Shown here piece by piece: positions 33,888 to 42,683 of a stretch of 64,000 nucleotides of DNA; positions within the stretch are counted from its first letter, which is position 1, and each line of letters starts with the position of its first letter. The notes beneath the pieces are model-generated. The model was not told the DNA's origin and did not search any database. It saw only the letters and a program-made list of their open reading frames with translations. The translations under genes and the position numbers were made by a program. Origin of the DNA: Neisseriaceae bacterium (lineage in GTDB: Bacteria; Pseudomonadota; Gammaproteobacteria; Burkholderiales; Neisseriaceae); contig JAGOQM010000015.1 in assembly GCA_017991555.1 (NCBI GenBank), positions 1 through 64,000 on the forward strand, given 5' to 3'.

Positions 33888-34343
33888 TTATTGTGGTTTA
33901 CGGAATGAATCGTGACAGGCTTTACAGGTGGCGCCAACGTTGCCATAGGCGACCTTGATTTGGTCTAGATCACCGGTTTGAGCGGTGTCGTTTAGGGTGG
34001 CCACGGCGTTGTGGAAGTTTTCTTCAGCCTGTTTGAAGCCAGCGGCGTCGGTCCAAATGTTTGGCAAGGCGTCGCCGTCTTTGCCTTCGCCATCAGATTC
34101 AAAATGTTGGAACGGCACTTGGCTTTCAGTGGCAAACCCAGCGGCAGCTTGCTTAAAGGCTTCAACGTCATAGTCTACGTCGCCTTTAACCATTTTACCC
34201 ATGGTTGAAAAGTTAGGCATCATGCTTTTAAAAGCGGTAGAGCGGGCTTCAGAATTAGGGCCTTTTTCAGCGGCAGGGGTTGATTGGCCGCAGGCGGCAA
34301 GCAAGGTTAGGGCAGCGGTTACCGCCAACAGGGTTTTTTTCAT
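33888..34343 (-). CDS. cycP: Lipid-anchored cytochrome c'
   Basis: 151 residues. Signal peptide with lipobox L-A-A-C (Cys18), then a four-helix cytochrome c' domain with the haem motif C-K-A-C-H at 140-144 close to the C-terminus, the position typical of this family. Cytochromes c' bind NO, and in Neisseria the lipoprotein form protects against NO during denitrification. Its length and lipobox agree with the neisserial type. It is convergent to nothing on the left and divergent from the zur operon on the right (about 310 bases apart). No denitrification genes lie near it. Confidence 0.9.
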   Translation of the reverse strand: MKKTLLAVTAALTLLAACGQSTPAAEKGPNSEARSTAFKSMMPNFSTMGKMVKGDVDYDVEAFKQAAAGFATESQVPFQHFESDGEGKDGDALPNIWTDAAGFKQAEENFHNAVATLNDTAQTGDLDQIKVAYGNVGATCKACHDSFRKPQ

Positions 34344-34594
34344 GGTTCGTCCTTAAATATTAATCATACAAACTCAAAGGGTTTGTTGTGTGCTTTTCAG
34401 CTTAATTAAAATCTTAACATATCAAAGCTAATCGATGTTTGGTCATCGTGCTGATCATTTCACCCGCATTATTCTACTAGAGATATGACAAAATTCAATC
34501 ATTTGAGGCTTAAATTCAGATGGTTTGTCATCATTGGCATCATTATGTCATTTAATTGGGTATTAATAAAGCCTGCCGTTCTTAAACGAAAGGC

Positions 34595-34623
34595 TTGTGA
34601 TTTTGTCTGTTATATTATAACAT
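34595..34623 (+). promoter_or_regulatory. Candidate promoter of the zur operon
   Basis: TTGTGA at 34595-34600, 17-base spacer, TAACAT at 34618-34623. The -10 lies inside the Zur palindrome, so Zur binding would block polymerase. The hexamers are not consensus. Confidence 0.5.
34608..34622. promoter_or_regulatory. Zur box
   Basis: TGTTATATTATAACA is a palindrome TGTTATA-N-TATAACA and fits the neisserial Zur motif TGTTAT-N3-ATAACA as I recall it. It is 34 bases before the zur start codon, so it should autoregulate the whole zinc operon. Confidence 0.82.
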
Positions 34624-34655
34624 CCATGCATTCGCGAATGATTGAAGGAGTTGAT

Positions 34656-35108
34656 GTGCACTTAACTCAGTACAGAACCCAAGTTTTGCTGACCTGTCAG
34701 CAAAATAAAGCGTTGGTGACGCCGCTACGTGAAACGGTGTTGGACTTAATTTTAAACCGTACCGGCGTGGTTAAAGCCTACGACGTGTTGGCCGACATGC
34801 AAAAGCTGCGCGGCAACGTTGCCCCGCCGACGGTGTATCGTGCCCTCGATTTTTGGGCCGATCAAGGCGTGCTGCATAAAGTAGCCGCGGTGAATGGCTA
34901 TGTCTTGTGCCAAAACCTACACGACCACGAGGCGCATCACCACGCCTTGATTTTATTGTGTAATGAGTGTGGCGAAGTCAAAGAGGTGGTGGCCGGCCCA
35001 CAGTGGCAGGCGTTTAAAGCCGGTGTGGCCGATCAAGGATTTGTGCTTGCCGATGAACATATGGTGTTAACAGGGATGTGTCAGCGATGTCAGCAAACAA
35101 AACAGTAG
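34656..35108 (+). CDS. zur: Zinc uptake regulator Zur (Fur family)
   Basis: 150 residues from GTG 34656, which has AAGGAG 5 bases upstream; the open frame runs back to 34485 through non-coding and Zur-box sequence, so the longer reading is wrong. A Fur-type winged helix is visible (T-P-L-R-E-T-V-L-D-L-I-L near 30 and P-P-T-V-Y-R-A-L-D-F near 65). The zinc-binding dimerisation part has H-D-H-E-A-H-H-H, C-N-E-C and the C-terminal C-Q-R-C. As a Zn-loaded repressor it would control znuCBA and itself. The stop overlaps the downstream GTPase gene. Confidence 0.93.
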   Translation: MHLTQYRTQVLLTCQQNKALVTPLRETVLDLILNRTGVVKAYDVLADMQKLRGNVAPPTVYRALDFWADQGVLHKVAAVNGYVLCQNLHDHEAHHHALILLCNECGEVKEVVAGPQWQAFKAGVADQGFVLADEHMVLTGMCQRCQQTKQ

Positions 35109-36013
35109 CGCATTTATTTTCAGGTTTTTTAGGGGTGGGTAAAACCAGCGCCATCAAGAGCCTGATGGCGCAAAAAGACCCGAATGAAAAGTGGGCCATC
35201 ATCGTCAATGAGTTTGGCGAAATTGGCATTGATGGTGCGGTGTTAAGCGACGATGGCATTCCCGTGGCAGAAGTATCGGGTGGTTGCCTGTGCTGCGTGG
35301 CCGGCCCACAAATGTCCAGCACCGTCACCAAAATCAAGCGTGATTATCAGCCCGATCGCCTCTTGATTGAGGCCAGCGGCCTCGCCCATGCGGCCAGCGT
35401 GATTGATGAATTAAACACCAAGCCTTTGAGTGACCTCGTCAGCGTGGGCGCCGTGTTTACCGTGGTCGATCCACGCCAGTTTGTGGCCGACCAATACGCC
35501 AAGCAAACTTTATATAAGGATCAGGTCAGCGTGGCCGATGTGTTGGTGGCCAGTAAGATCGACCTGTGTGACGACGCCACCTTGGCTGAGTTTCGAACTC
35601 GGGCGGCCAAGCTGTTTCCGCCTAAGGCCCTGATTGCCGAAGTTAAAGAGGCCCACGTTGACCTTGCCTGGCTGGACACGCCCGTGATCGAAAAAAGCCG
35701 CTATCGTCTGCAAGCCTTATCCGATAATGACTTAGGCTATCAATCACAGGGTTTTACCTTTGACGCTAAGCTGAATTTTGACGGCGAACGCCTGACCAAC
35801 TTCTTTAATGATTTGCCGCAGCTCAGCACTGGCCTAGTGCGCGCCAAAGGCGTGTTCCGAGTATTGGATACTTGGGTCTGGCTTAACTGGGTGGATGGTC
35901 AATGGGGGGCAACCCAGGTGTCTTGGCGCCGCGACAGCCGCTTTGAGCTGATTGCGACGTCGTTTGACGCAGATAAAATTGAACAATTATTACAGGCAGC
36001 CCTAGAAAAATAA
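35087..36013 (+). CDS. COG0523/CobW-family zinc metallochaperone GTPase (ZigA/YeiR-like)
   Basis: 308 residues from ATG 35087; a GTG at 35078 would add three. G3E GTPase with P-loop G-F-L-G-V-G-K-T-S (about 14-22), Walker B-like region, the metal motif G-G-C-L-C-C (about 67-72) and the guanine motif S-K-I-D. A C-terminal CobW_C domain follows. Zur-controlled members of this family deliver zinc to client enzymes when zinc is scarce. It overlaps zur by 22 bases and its TAA overlaps the next small ORF (TAATG). Confidence 0.9.
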   Translation: MSANKTVAHLFSGFLGVGKTSAIKSLMAQKDPNEKWAIIVNEFGEIGIDGAVLSDDGIPVAEVSGGCLCCVAGPQMSSTVTKIKRDYQPDRLLIEASGLAHAASVIDELNTKPLSDLVSVGAVFTVVDPRQFVADQYAKQTLYKDQVSVADVLVASKIDLCDDATLAEFRTRAAKLFPPKALIAEVKEAHVDLAWLDTPVIEKSRYRLQALSDNDLGYQSQGFTFDAKLNFDGERLTNFFNDLPQLSTGLVRAKGVFRVLDTWVWLNWVDGQWGATQVSWRRDSRFELIATSFDADKIEQLLQAALEK

Positions 36014-36111
36014 TGAACTCTTTATTGTTACGCAGTGCTTTATTTCGAGTGACCTTGGCCTTAGGCCTCATTGCCAGCGTCTGGCTGGTGTTTGCATGGG
36101 CGGTGTTCTGA
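36013..36111 (+). CDS. Small membrane protein, 32 residues, in the zinc operon
   Basis: ATG 36013 overlaps the GTPase stop (TAATG) and its TGA at 36109-36111 overlaps the znuC start (TGATG). The peptide has a charged start with two Arg (M-N-S-L-L-L-R-S-A-L-F-R) followed by one hydrophobic helix of about 20 residues ending W-A-V-F. The double coupling and the membrane-protein composition argue for real translation. Function unknown; a small subunit or regulator of the ZnuBC permease or simply a translational relay are both possible. Confidence 0.6.
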   Translation: MNSLLLRSALFRVTLALGLIASVWLVFAWAVF

Positions 36112-36842
36112 TGCCGATTATTGTCAACAATGCCACCGTTAGCTACCAGCGCCATCCGGCCATTCACCACGTCGACGTGACCTTTAATGAGCACGAAGCC
36201 TGTGCCATTTTTGGCCCCAACGGGGCGGGTAAGTCGACGCTGTTGAAAACCATCATGGGCCTATTGCACTGTGATACCGGCGAAGTGGTGTGGGCTGGGC
36301 TCAAGCGTCAAGATTTGGCTTATTTGCCGCAGCAGTGCGACGTCGACCGCAGTCAGGCAATGAGCGTGTTTGAGCTGGCGGCCATGGGCTTGTGGTATGA
36401 AATTGGTTTTTTTGGCGGCGTCAGCAAGGCGCAGCAGGCCCGAGTGGATGAAGCCTTAGAACAGGTCGGCATGCTGGCGTTTAAAGAGCGCGGCATTGCA
36501 CAGTTGTCCAACGGTCAGTTTCAGCGGGTGCTGTTTGCGCGCATGCTGGTGCAAGACGCACAGTTTTTATTGTTGGACGAGCCGTTTAACGCCATCGACG
36601 CCAAAACCACCCAGGACTTACTCGGCGTGTTGCAGGGCTGTTTGGCCCGTGGCAAAGCGGTGGTGGCGGTGCTGCACGATGTGGCGCAGGTACAGGATTA
36701 TTTTCCGCGCACGGTGCTGATTGCGCGCGAAAAAATTGCCGAAGGCCCAACCCACGAGGTGATGCAGCCAGAGTGGTTGCGTAAGGCCAGTCATAAAATG
36801 AACCATTGGCAACAAGACGGCAGCTGGTGCGCCGTCGATTAA
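36111..36842 (+). CDS. znuC: Zinc ABC transporter ATP-binding protein ZnuC
   Basis: 243 residues from ATG 36111, coupled to the preceding micro-ORF; a reading from 36096 lies in the small ORF. Walker A G-P-N-G-A-G-K-S-T (about 35-43), Q-loop, signature L-S-N-G-Q (a variant of LSGGQ, about 132-136), Walker B L-L-L-D-E-P and the switch His in V-L-H-D-V. It energises zinc import through ZnuB. Zur-controlled by the box at 34608. Confidence 0.93.
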   Translation: MPIIVNNATVSYQRHPAIHHVDVTFNEHEACAIFGPNGAGKSTLLKTIMGLLHCDTGEVVWAGLKRQDLAYLPQQCDVDRSQAMSVFELAAMGLWYEIGFFGGVSKAQQARVDEALEQVGMLAFKERGIAQLSNGQFQRVLFARMLVQDAQFLLLDEPFNAIDAKTTQDLLGVLQGCLARGKAVVAVLHDVAQVQDYFPRTVLIAREKIAEGPTHEVMQPEWLRKASHKMNHWQQDGSWCAVD

Positions 36843-36863
36843 GAACAACCCACAAAGAACCCT

Positions 36864-37739
36864 ATGAGTGACCTATACACCTTATTGATTGAGCCTTTTG
36901 TCGAATTCAGCTTTATGCGTTTCGCCTTGGTTTCTAGCTTTTGTTTGGCTTTAAGCAGTGCGCCGATTGGCGTGTTTTTAGTGATGCGGCGCATGAGCCT
37001 GATGGGCGATGCCATGAGCCATGCTGTTTTGCCTGGTGCCGCCATTGGCTACATGATTGCCGGCCTCAGCCTGCCGGCGATGAGCCTCGGTGGCTTTATT
37101 GCAGGCGTGCTGATGGCGCTGTTTGCGGGCTTGGCCAGCCGCTTTACCAGCCTTAAAGAAGACGCCAACTTCGCCGCCTTTTACTTAACCAGCCTGGCCC
37201 TAGGGGTGCTGTTGGTGAGCGTGAACGGCAGCAGCGTGGATTTATTGCACCTGCTGTTCGGATCGGTGCTGGCGGTTGATCAACCGGCCTTGGTGCTGGT
37301 GGCCAGCGTGACCAGTGTCACCGTTTTGGCCTTGGCGTTGATGTATCGCCCTTTAATGATGGAAAGCATCGACCCCACCTTTTTAAAGGCGGTTAATGGC
37401 AAAGGGGGGCTTTGGTATGGGGCTTTCTTGATGCTGGTGGTGATCAACCTAGTGGCCGGCTTTCAGGCACTGGGCACGCTGATGTCGGTTGGCCTGATGA
37501 TGGTGCCGGCGATCAGCGCCCGTCTGTGGGCCAATAGCATGGGCAAAGTCCTTAGTATTGCCTGCCTGATCGCCTTTGTGTGCGGCTATGGTGGCCTGTT
37601 GCTGTCGTTTTATATTGAAGTGCCATCGGGCCCCGCAATCATTTTATTGTGTGGTTTGGTGTATGTGCTGTCGGTGATTTTTGGGATTCACGGCGGCGTA
37701 GTGGCCAGGCTTTGGCGCAGCAAGCATCGCGTGGCGTAA
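36864..37739 (+). CDS. znuB: Zinc ABC transporter permease ZnuB
   Basis: 291 residues, eight or nine hydrophobic segments, ABC-3 family permease. The N-terminal region has the conserved M-R-R-M-S-L-M-G-D-A-M-S-H-A-V-L-P-G (about 41-58), the cytoplasmic loop that contacts ZnuC. It lies 21 bases after znuC and 33 before znuA, in one operon. Confidence 0.93.
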   Translation: MSDLYTLLIEPFVEFSFMRFALVSSFCLALSSAPIGVFLVMRRMSLMGDAMSHAVLPGAAIGYMIAGLSLPAMSLGGFIAGVLMALFAGLASRFTSLKEDANFAAFYLTSLALGVLLVSVNGSSVDLLHLLFGSVLAVDQPALVLVASVTSVTVLALALMYRPLMMESIDPTFLKAVNGKGGLWYGAFLMLVVINLVAGFQALGTLMSVGLMMVPAISARLWANSMGKVLSIACLIAFVCGYGGLLLSFYIEVPSGPAIILLCGLVYVLSVIFGIHGGVVARLWRSKHRVA

Positions 37740-37772
37740 CGAAGACAATTCAGCGTAAGGGGCAATTTAAGG

Positions 37773-38693
37773 ATGAAGACGAACAGATTAAGCATTTATG
37801 CCGCACTGGTGGCCGGTCTCAGTATGAGCGGTTTGGCGCAGGCGGCGCCAATGCCGGTGGTGAGCAGCTTCAGCATTTTAGGGGACGTGGCCAAACAGGT
37901 GGGCGGCGAGCGGGTGGCGATTACTAATTTAGTCGGGCCAGATCAGGACGCCCACGTGTATCAGCTGACGCCCAAAGACATTCGGACGCTGGGCCAAGCC
38001 AAGCTGGTGTTGCTCAACGGCTTAGGCTTTGAGAGTGCTCGGTTAACGCGGGTGGTGAAGCAGGGTAGTGCGCCTTACGCTATGGTGACCAAGGGCATTA
38101 AGGCCTTGGCCGCAGATGAGCATGATGACCATGACCATGGCCATGGTGAACCGGGACACACTCATGGTGGCTTAGACCCGCACGTTTGGCACGATCCAGT
38201 GCTGATGCAGGCCTATGCAGCCAATGTGGCGAAGGCCTTGACCTATGCCGACCCACAGGGCAAAGCCTATTATCAGCAGCGCTTAACCGCTTACCAGAAT
38301 CGTTTGAAAGAGTTAAACCTATGGGCAGCGGCCCAGTTTAAGCCGATTCCGGTGGCCCAGCGTAAGGTGTTGACCGCGCATGGTGCCTTTGCCTACTTGG
38401 GCAAACGCTACCAGATTCAGTTTGTCGCCCCGCAGGGTGTCAGCACCGAAAGCGAAGCATCGGCACGCACCGTGGCGGCCATCATTCGCCAGGTAAAGCA
38501 AGACCACATTAAGGCCGTGTTTGTGGAAAACATCAAAGACAAACGCTTGATTGAGCGCCTGAGTCAGGAAACTGGGGTGAAGGTGCAAGGGGCGCTGTAT
38601 TCAGATGCCTTAAGCGGGCCTAAAGGCCCTGCGGCGACCTATATTGACTTAATCCGCCATAACGTGGGCCTGTTGGCCAAAGGCTTAAAATAG
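37773..38693 (+). CDS. znuA: Periplasmic zinc-binding protein ZnuA
   Basis: 306 residues. The signal peptide ends near A-Q-A (24). ZnuA cluster A-I binding protein with a His/Asp-rich loop at about 117-131 (D-E-H-D-D-H-D-H-G-H-G) that is diagnostic for zinc rather than manganese. Ligand His residues are seen in D-A-H-V-Y (61), H-V-W-H (137-140) and H-G-A-F. Last gene of the zinc operon; its 3' end overlaps the convergent membrane-protein gene by 9 bases, and no terminator lies between. Confidence 0.93.
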   Translation: MKTNRLSIYAALVAGLSMSGLAQAAPMPVVSSFSILGDVAKQVGGERVAITNLVGPDQDAHVYQLTPKDIRTLGQAKLVLLNGLGFESARLTRVVKQGSAPYAMVTKGIKALAADEHDDHDHGHGEPGHTHGGLDPHVWHDPVLMQAYAANVAKALTYADPQGKAYYQQRLTAYQNRLKELNLWAAAQFKPIPVAQRKVLTAHGAFAYLGKRYQIQFVAPQGVSTESEASARTVAAIIRQVKQDHIKAVFVENIKDKRLIERLSQETGVKVQGALYSDALSGPKGPAATYIDLIRHNVGLLAKGLK

Positions 38694-39368
38694 CGGCCAT
38701 TGATACAGGCCCATGCTGTGGCCTTGCCACAGCGCCACCGCAATCACCAAAAAGCCGACGCCCAAGCGTACGGCTTTTTTTTGTAAAAATGCTTTGAGCT
38801 GGGTGGCAAAGGCGCCAAGGACTAAGAGATTGGGCAAAGTGCCTAAGGCAAATGCCAGCATGTAGGCGCCGCCTTTGAGTGCGCTGCCGCTGCTCATGGC
38901 GTAAATGGAGGCGGTGTACACTAGGCCGCAGGGCAGCCAGCCCCACAGTACGCCCACGCCAAAGCAGGCCGGCGCGCTTTTAATGGGTAAGAGCTTATTG
39001 AGAAGGGGGTTCAGGCGTCGCCAGATGGGCTTGCCAATGCCTTCAATGCGGGTGACCAGATGCGATAGGCCCGCCAGATACAGGCCCAATAGAATTAAAA
39101 ACAGATTGGCCACCAGCAGCAACACATGCTGTGCGCCCTGGGTGTCGGCCAGGCTGAGGCCGGCTTGGCTAAAGGCGCCGACCAAGACGCCAATCAACAC
39201 GTAGGAAGTGATGCGCCCTAGGTTGAGTAATAGAATCAGCGTGAAGCGATTGAGGTTGGGCGGCAGCTGTAGGGCAAAGGCGCTGGAAAGGCCGCCGCAC
39301 ATGCCCACGCAGTGGCCACCGCCCAAGAAGCCGATTAAAAACAGGGCCAAGAAAGAAATGTCCGCCAT
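38685..39368 (-). CDS. TauE/SafE-type (DsbD_2-like) membrane protein
   Basis: 227 residues, six hydrophobic segments. The motif G-G-G-H-C-V-G-M-C-G-G (about 16-26) and the later G-W-L-P-C-G-L-V-Y (about 152-160) place it in the DsbD_2/sulfite exporter-like family that is often found near cbb3 oxidase genes (ccoS region) and is thought to take part in metal or redox handling at the membrane. Substrate not established. The 3' end overlaps znuA by 9 bases on the opposite strand. Confidence 0.8.
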   Translation of the reverse strand: MADISFLALFLIGFLGGGHCVGMCGGLSSAFALQLPPNLNRFTLILLLNLGRITSYVLIGVLVGAFSQAGLSLADTQGAQHVLLLVANLFLILLGLYLAGLSHLVTRIEGIGKPIWRRLNPLLNKLLPIKSAPACFGVGVLWGWLPCGLVYTASIYAMSSGSALKGGAYMLAFALGTLPNLLVLGAFATQLKAFLQKKAVRLGVGFLVIAVALWQGHSMGLYQWPLF

Positions 39369-39431
39369 GATGTTTAGGTCAACGTCGCCAATAAATCCCT
39401 ATTATAAAGCTTAAACGGCTAGGGTGTTTGA

Positions 39432-40733
39432 TTAAAGCCAATCGCGCAGGCGGTAATAGCCCATGGCGGCCACTTGTGTGGGCATGCGCAACCAGCGCCC
39501 ACCGGGAAAGTCACGGTGCTTGATCGCTTCGAAGTGGCGTAAGCGGCTGTCGTCGCCCAGAATGGCTTCGGCGATGACCTTTCCCGCCAGCCCGGTCAGG
39601 GCCACGCCGTGGCCAGAAAAACCTTGGGCAAAATAGACGTTGGGCGCCAGCCGGCCCCAGTGGGGCGCTCGGTTCATGGTCACGTCCACGTGGCCCCCCC
39701 AAGCGTAGTCGATGGCGACGTTGCGCAGCTGCGGAAACACCCTAAGCATGTCGGCGCGCATGCTTTGGGCAAGCTGGCGTGGTGGTCGGCCTGAGTAGCT
39801 GACTTTGCCCCCAAACAGCAACCGCGTGTCGGCGCTGAGGCGATAATAGTCCAGCACAAACTGGCTGTCGCACACGGCCATGTGGTTGTCGATGAGGCGG
39901 GCGGCTCGATCGCCTAAAGGCTCGGTGGCAATCATGTAGGTGCCCACTGGCAGAATTTTTTTGCTTAAGGCCTGTGCCTGCGGGCTTTTAAGCTGGGAAA
40001 CAAAGGCATTGCTGGCAAACACCACGTCGGTGGCGTTAACCTGCCCATGCGGGGTGCGCACGATGGCGCCATCGCCCTGCGCGTAAACGTCGGTAACGGG
40101 GCTGTTTTCATAGAGGCAGGCACCGTGGCTGATGGCGGCTCGGGCCAGGCCAAGGCAATAATTAAGCGGGTGTAAATGGCCGGACGTTTGGTCGTAAATG
40201 CCTCCGTAATAACGGCCAGAGTTGAGGTGTTGCTGGAGCTGGTGTTTGTCCCACACCTGATGGCCATCATAGCCATATTGCTGCTGCATTTTGGTTACGT
40301 AGGCTTGTAGGGCTTGCTGCTGTTTTGGTTTGACCGACACCGTGGCGTAGCCGCGGGTCCAGTCGCAGTCGATGGCGTAGTCGCGCACGTGGGCGTCCAC
40401 GATGTCGACCGCTTCTAAAGACCAATCCCAAAAGGTTTGTGCCGCGCTGGTGCCCAGCTGGCGTTCAAATTCGTCTAACTCACAGGCATAGCCACTGATG
40501 ACCTGGCCGCCGTTGCGGCCAGAGGCGCCAAAGCCAATGTGAGCGCCCTCCAGTAGAATGACCTTTTTACCCGCTCGGGCCAGGTTCAGTGCGGTGCTGA
40601 TGCCAGTAAAACCGCCGCCAATGACGCACACGTCGGCGTGTTCATGGCCTCGAAAACTGGCGCAGTAGAGGGCTTCCGAGCGGCTGTTGGCGTAAAAAGA
40701 AGCGGGATGGTTTTGGTAGGCAAACGACAGCAT
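39432..40733 (-). CDS. puuB: FAD-dependent amine oxidase, gamma-glutamylputrescine oxidase-like (PuuB)
   Basis: 433 residues. DAO-type flavoprotein: Rossmann motif V-I-G-G-G-F-T-G-I-S-T-A (about 35-46), then G-F-G-A-S-G-R-N-G-G-Q-V-I-S-G (about 66-80), and a C-terminal G-F-S-G-H-G-V-A-L-T-G segment for FAD. In the Puu pathway it oxidises gamma-glutamylputrescine. It lies downstream of potG-potH-potI on the same strand, which supports a polyamine substrate, although puuA, puuC and puuD are absent here. A terminator separates it from potI, so it may have its own promoter. Confidence 0.85.
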   Translation of the reverse strand: MLSFAYQNHPASFYANSRSEALYCASFRGHEHADVCVIGGGFTGISTALNLARAGKKVILLEGAHIGFGASGRNGGQVISGYACELDEFERQLGTSAAQTFWDWSLEAVDIVDAHVRDYAIDCDWTRGYATVSVKPKQQQALQAYVTKMQQQYGYDGHQVWDKHQLQQHLNSGRYYGGIYDQTSGHLHPLNYCLGLARAAISHGACLYENSPVTDVYAQGDGAIVRTPHGQVNATDVVFASNAFVSQLKSPQAQALSKKILPVGTYMIATEPLGDRAARLIDNHMAVCDSQFVLDYYRLSADTRLLFGGKVSYSGRPPRQLAQSMRADMLRVFPQLRNVAIDYAWGGHVDVTMNRAPHWGRLAPNVYFAQGFSGHGVALTGLAGKVIAEAILGDDSRLRHFEAIKHRDFPGGRWLRMPTQVAAMGYYRLRDWL

Positions 40734-40761
40734 GGCGGTCCCTTTAAAGCAGATAAACGAG

Positions 40762-40792
40762 CAAAAAAAGCGAGCCGTGAAGGCTCGCTTTA
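40762..40792 (-). terminator. Terminator after potI
   Basis: Stem AAGCGAGCC / GGCTCGCTT with a five-base loop; on the minus strand it ends in a run of T bases. It lies between potI and puuB. Confidence 0.88.
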
Positions 40793-40812
40793 CTATTGGT
40801 TAAGCCTAAGCC

Positions 40813-41703
40813 TTAAGGTTTTAAGGCGGCTTCGGCAGCACTGGCCTGCTTCATGGCTTGAGCGGCTTCACGGTCACGTTTGACATGGCTCTTCATCATA
40901 AAGTAGTTCAGCAAAATCACGCAAGTACCGATCACCGCAATCATGATGGTGGCCAGGGCGTTCATTTGTGGGTCTAGCCCCAGCTTAATCTTGGAGAAAA
41001 TCACCTGTGGCAGGGTGGACGAGCCAGGGCCTGACAGGAAGGAGGTAATCACCAAGTCATCCAGTGACAGGGTAATGGCCAGCAAAAAACCAGAGGCGAT
41101 CGCCGGGGCAATCAGCGGTAGGGTGATCACGAAGAAAATCTTCAGTGGCCGTGCGCCTAAGTCCATGGCTGCGTCTTCCAGCGATTGGTCTAGCTCCATC
41201 AGGCGTGAGCGAATCACCACCGTCACATAGGCCAAGCATAGGGTGGTGTGGCCCAGCCAGATGGTGAAGAAGCCGCGATCAAAATACATGAAGTTCAGCA
41301 GCTCGCTGTTTTGCAGAAACATCTGTACCTGAATGATCAACAACAGCATCGACAGGCCGGTGATCACGTCGGGCATCACCATGGGCGCCGACACCATACC
41401 GGCAAACAGGGTGCTGCCCTTAAAGCGCTTGATGCGCGCCAGAGCAAAGCCCGACAGCGTGCCCAAAATCACTGCCGCCAGGGCCGAGGCCAAGGCCAGC
41501 TTGATCGACAGCCAGGCTGCTTCTAAGATTTGGCTGTTGTTGGCCAAACGACCATACCAGCTGGTGGAAAACCCGCCCCACACCGTCACCAGCTGTGAGC
41601 TGTTGAACGAGTAAATCACCAGGCTGATTAAAGGAATGTATAAAAACAACAGGCCAAGAATCAGCATGACTCTTAAAAACCAGGATGAGCGATTATTGTT
41701 CAT
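40813..41703 (-). CDS. potI: Putrescine ABC transporter permease PotI
   Basis: 296 residues, six hydrophobic segments, binding-protein-dependent permease. The EAA loop is seen around L-E-D-A-A-M-D-L-G-A-R-P-L-K (about 176-189). Family start L-P-L-I-S-L-V-I-Y-S-F-N-S-S is present. Inner-membrane partner of PotH. It overlaps potH by 11 bases. Confidence 0.92.
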   Translation of the reverse strand: MNNNRSSWFLRVMLILGLLFLYIPLISLVIYSFNSSQLVTVWGGFSTSWYGRLANNSQILEAAWLSIKLALASALAAVILGTLSGFALARIKRFKGSTLFAGMVSAPMVMPDVITGLSMLLLIIQVQMFLQNSELLNFMYFDRGFFTIWLGHTTLCLAYVTVVIRSRLMELDQSLEDAAMDLGARPLKIFFVITLPLIAPAIASGFLLAITLSLDDLVITSFLSGPGSSTLPQVIFSKIKLGLDPQMNALATIMIAVIGTCVILLNYFMMKSHVKRDREAAQAMKQASAAEAALKP

Positions 41704-42673
41704 TGCGCTTCCCTTCTAACTCACGGGTTTCATAACGATGGAATAGGGCCATGGGAATCACCAACAGAATGACCATGATGACGGCGATGGCAGACGCCAA
41801 CGGCCAGTTATTTTGGTCAAAGAAGGCTTGCCACAACACTTTACCAATCATCAGTTCGCTCGGGCCGCCCACCAGTTCTGGAATCACGTACTCACCTACC
41901 GACGGGATGAACACCATCATCGAACCGGCAATGATGCCGACTTTAGACAGCGGCAGGGTAATGGTCATGAAGGCCTTGATCGGGCCGGCGCCTAGGTCGC
42001 TGGCGGCCTCCAAGAGGCGATGGTCCATTTTTAACAGCTGAGCGTAAATCGGCAAGATCATAAACGGCAGGTAGGCGTACACCATCACCAGCTGCAACGA
42101 AAACGAGTTGTAAAACAGCTGTAGCGGCTGATCGATGAGGCCGATGCTCATCAGTGCGTTATTCACCAGGCCGTTTTGGCCGAGCAAGCCCATCCAGGCG
42201 TACACGCGCAGCAGGAACGAGGTCCAAAACGGCAGCATCACCAGCAGCAGTAGGCCATTGCGGTATTCTGGCTTGGCGCGGGTAATCGCATAGGCCATAG
42301 GATAGCCCAGCAAGAAACACCACAGCGTGGTCAGAAAGGCGATCTTGATCGACGACCAGTAGGTCAATAGGTAAATATTGCCGCCGCCGTTTTCAGCAAA
42401 TGGGTTGACGATGCGCGCCAAGGTTTGCCAAAAGTCGGTGAAAATATCCACATAGTTATAGTAGTTGAGCGAAATCGCCAAGCTGCCCATGTCGGCATCG
42501 TTGATGAACAGGGGCGTATAAGGCGGAATGTTCAGCTCTTGGTCGGCAAAGCTGATTTTGAGCACGATGATGAACGGCACCAAAAACAGCAGCAATAGCC
42601 ACACGTAGGGAATGCCGTAAACCAGGCTGCGCCCTAAGTGTATTTTTTTAGGTTTCCATTTGGCAAGTTTCAT
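41693..42673 (-). CDS. potH: Putrescine ABC transporter permease PotH
   Basis: 326 residues, six hydrophobic segments, EAA loop L-L-E-A-A-S-D-L-G-A-G-P (about 220-231). A long periplasmic loop near the N-terminus (about 55-95) is typical of PotH and PotB. It starts 10 bases after the potG stop and overlaps potI. It forms the heterodimeric polyamine pore with PotI. Confidence 0.92.
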   Translation of the reverse strand: MKLAKWKPKKIHLGRSLVYGIPYVWLLLLFLVPFIIVLKISFADQELNIPPYTPLFINDADMGSLAISLNYYNYVDIFTDFWQTLARIVNPFAENGGGNIYLLTYWSSIKIAFLTTLWCFLLGYPMAYAITRAKPEYRNGLLLLVMLPFWTSFLLRVYAWMGLLGQNGLVNNALMSIGLIDQPLQLFYNSFSLQLVMVYAYLPFMILPIYAQLLKMDHRLLEAASDLGAGPIKAFMTITLPLSKVGIIAGSMMVFIPSVGEYVIPELVGGPSELMIGKVLWQAFFDQNNWPLASAIAVIMVILLVIPMALFHRYETRELEGKRNEQ

Positions 42674-42683
42674 AAACGCCCCC

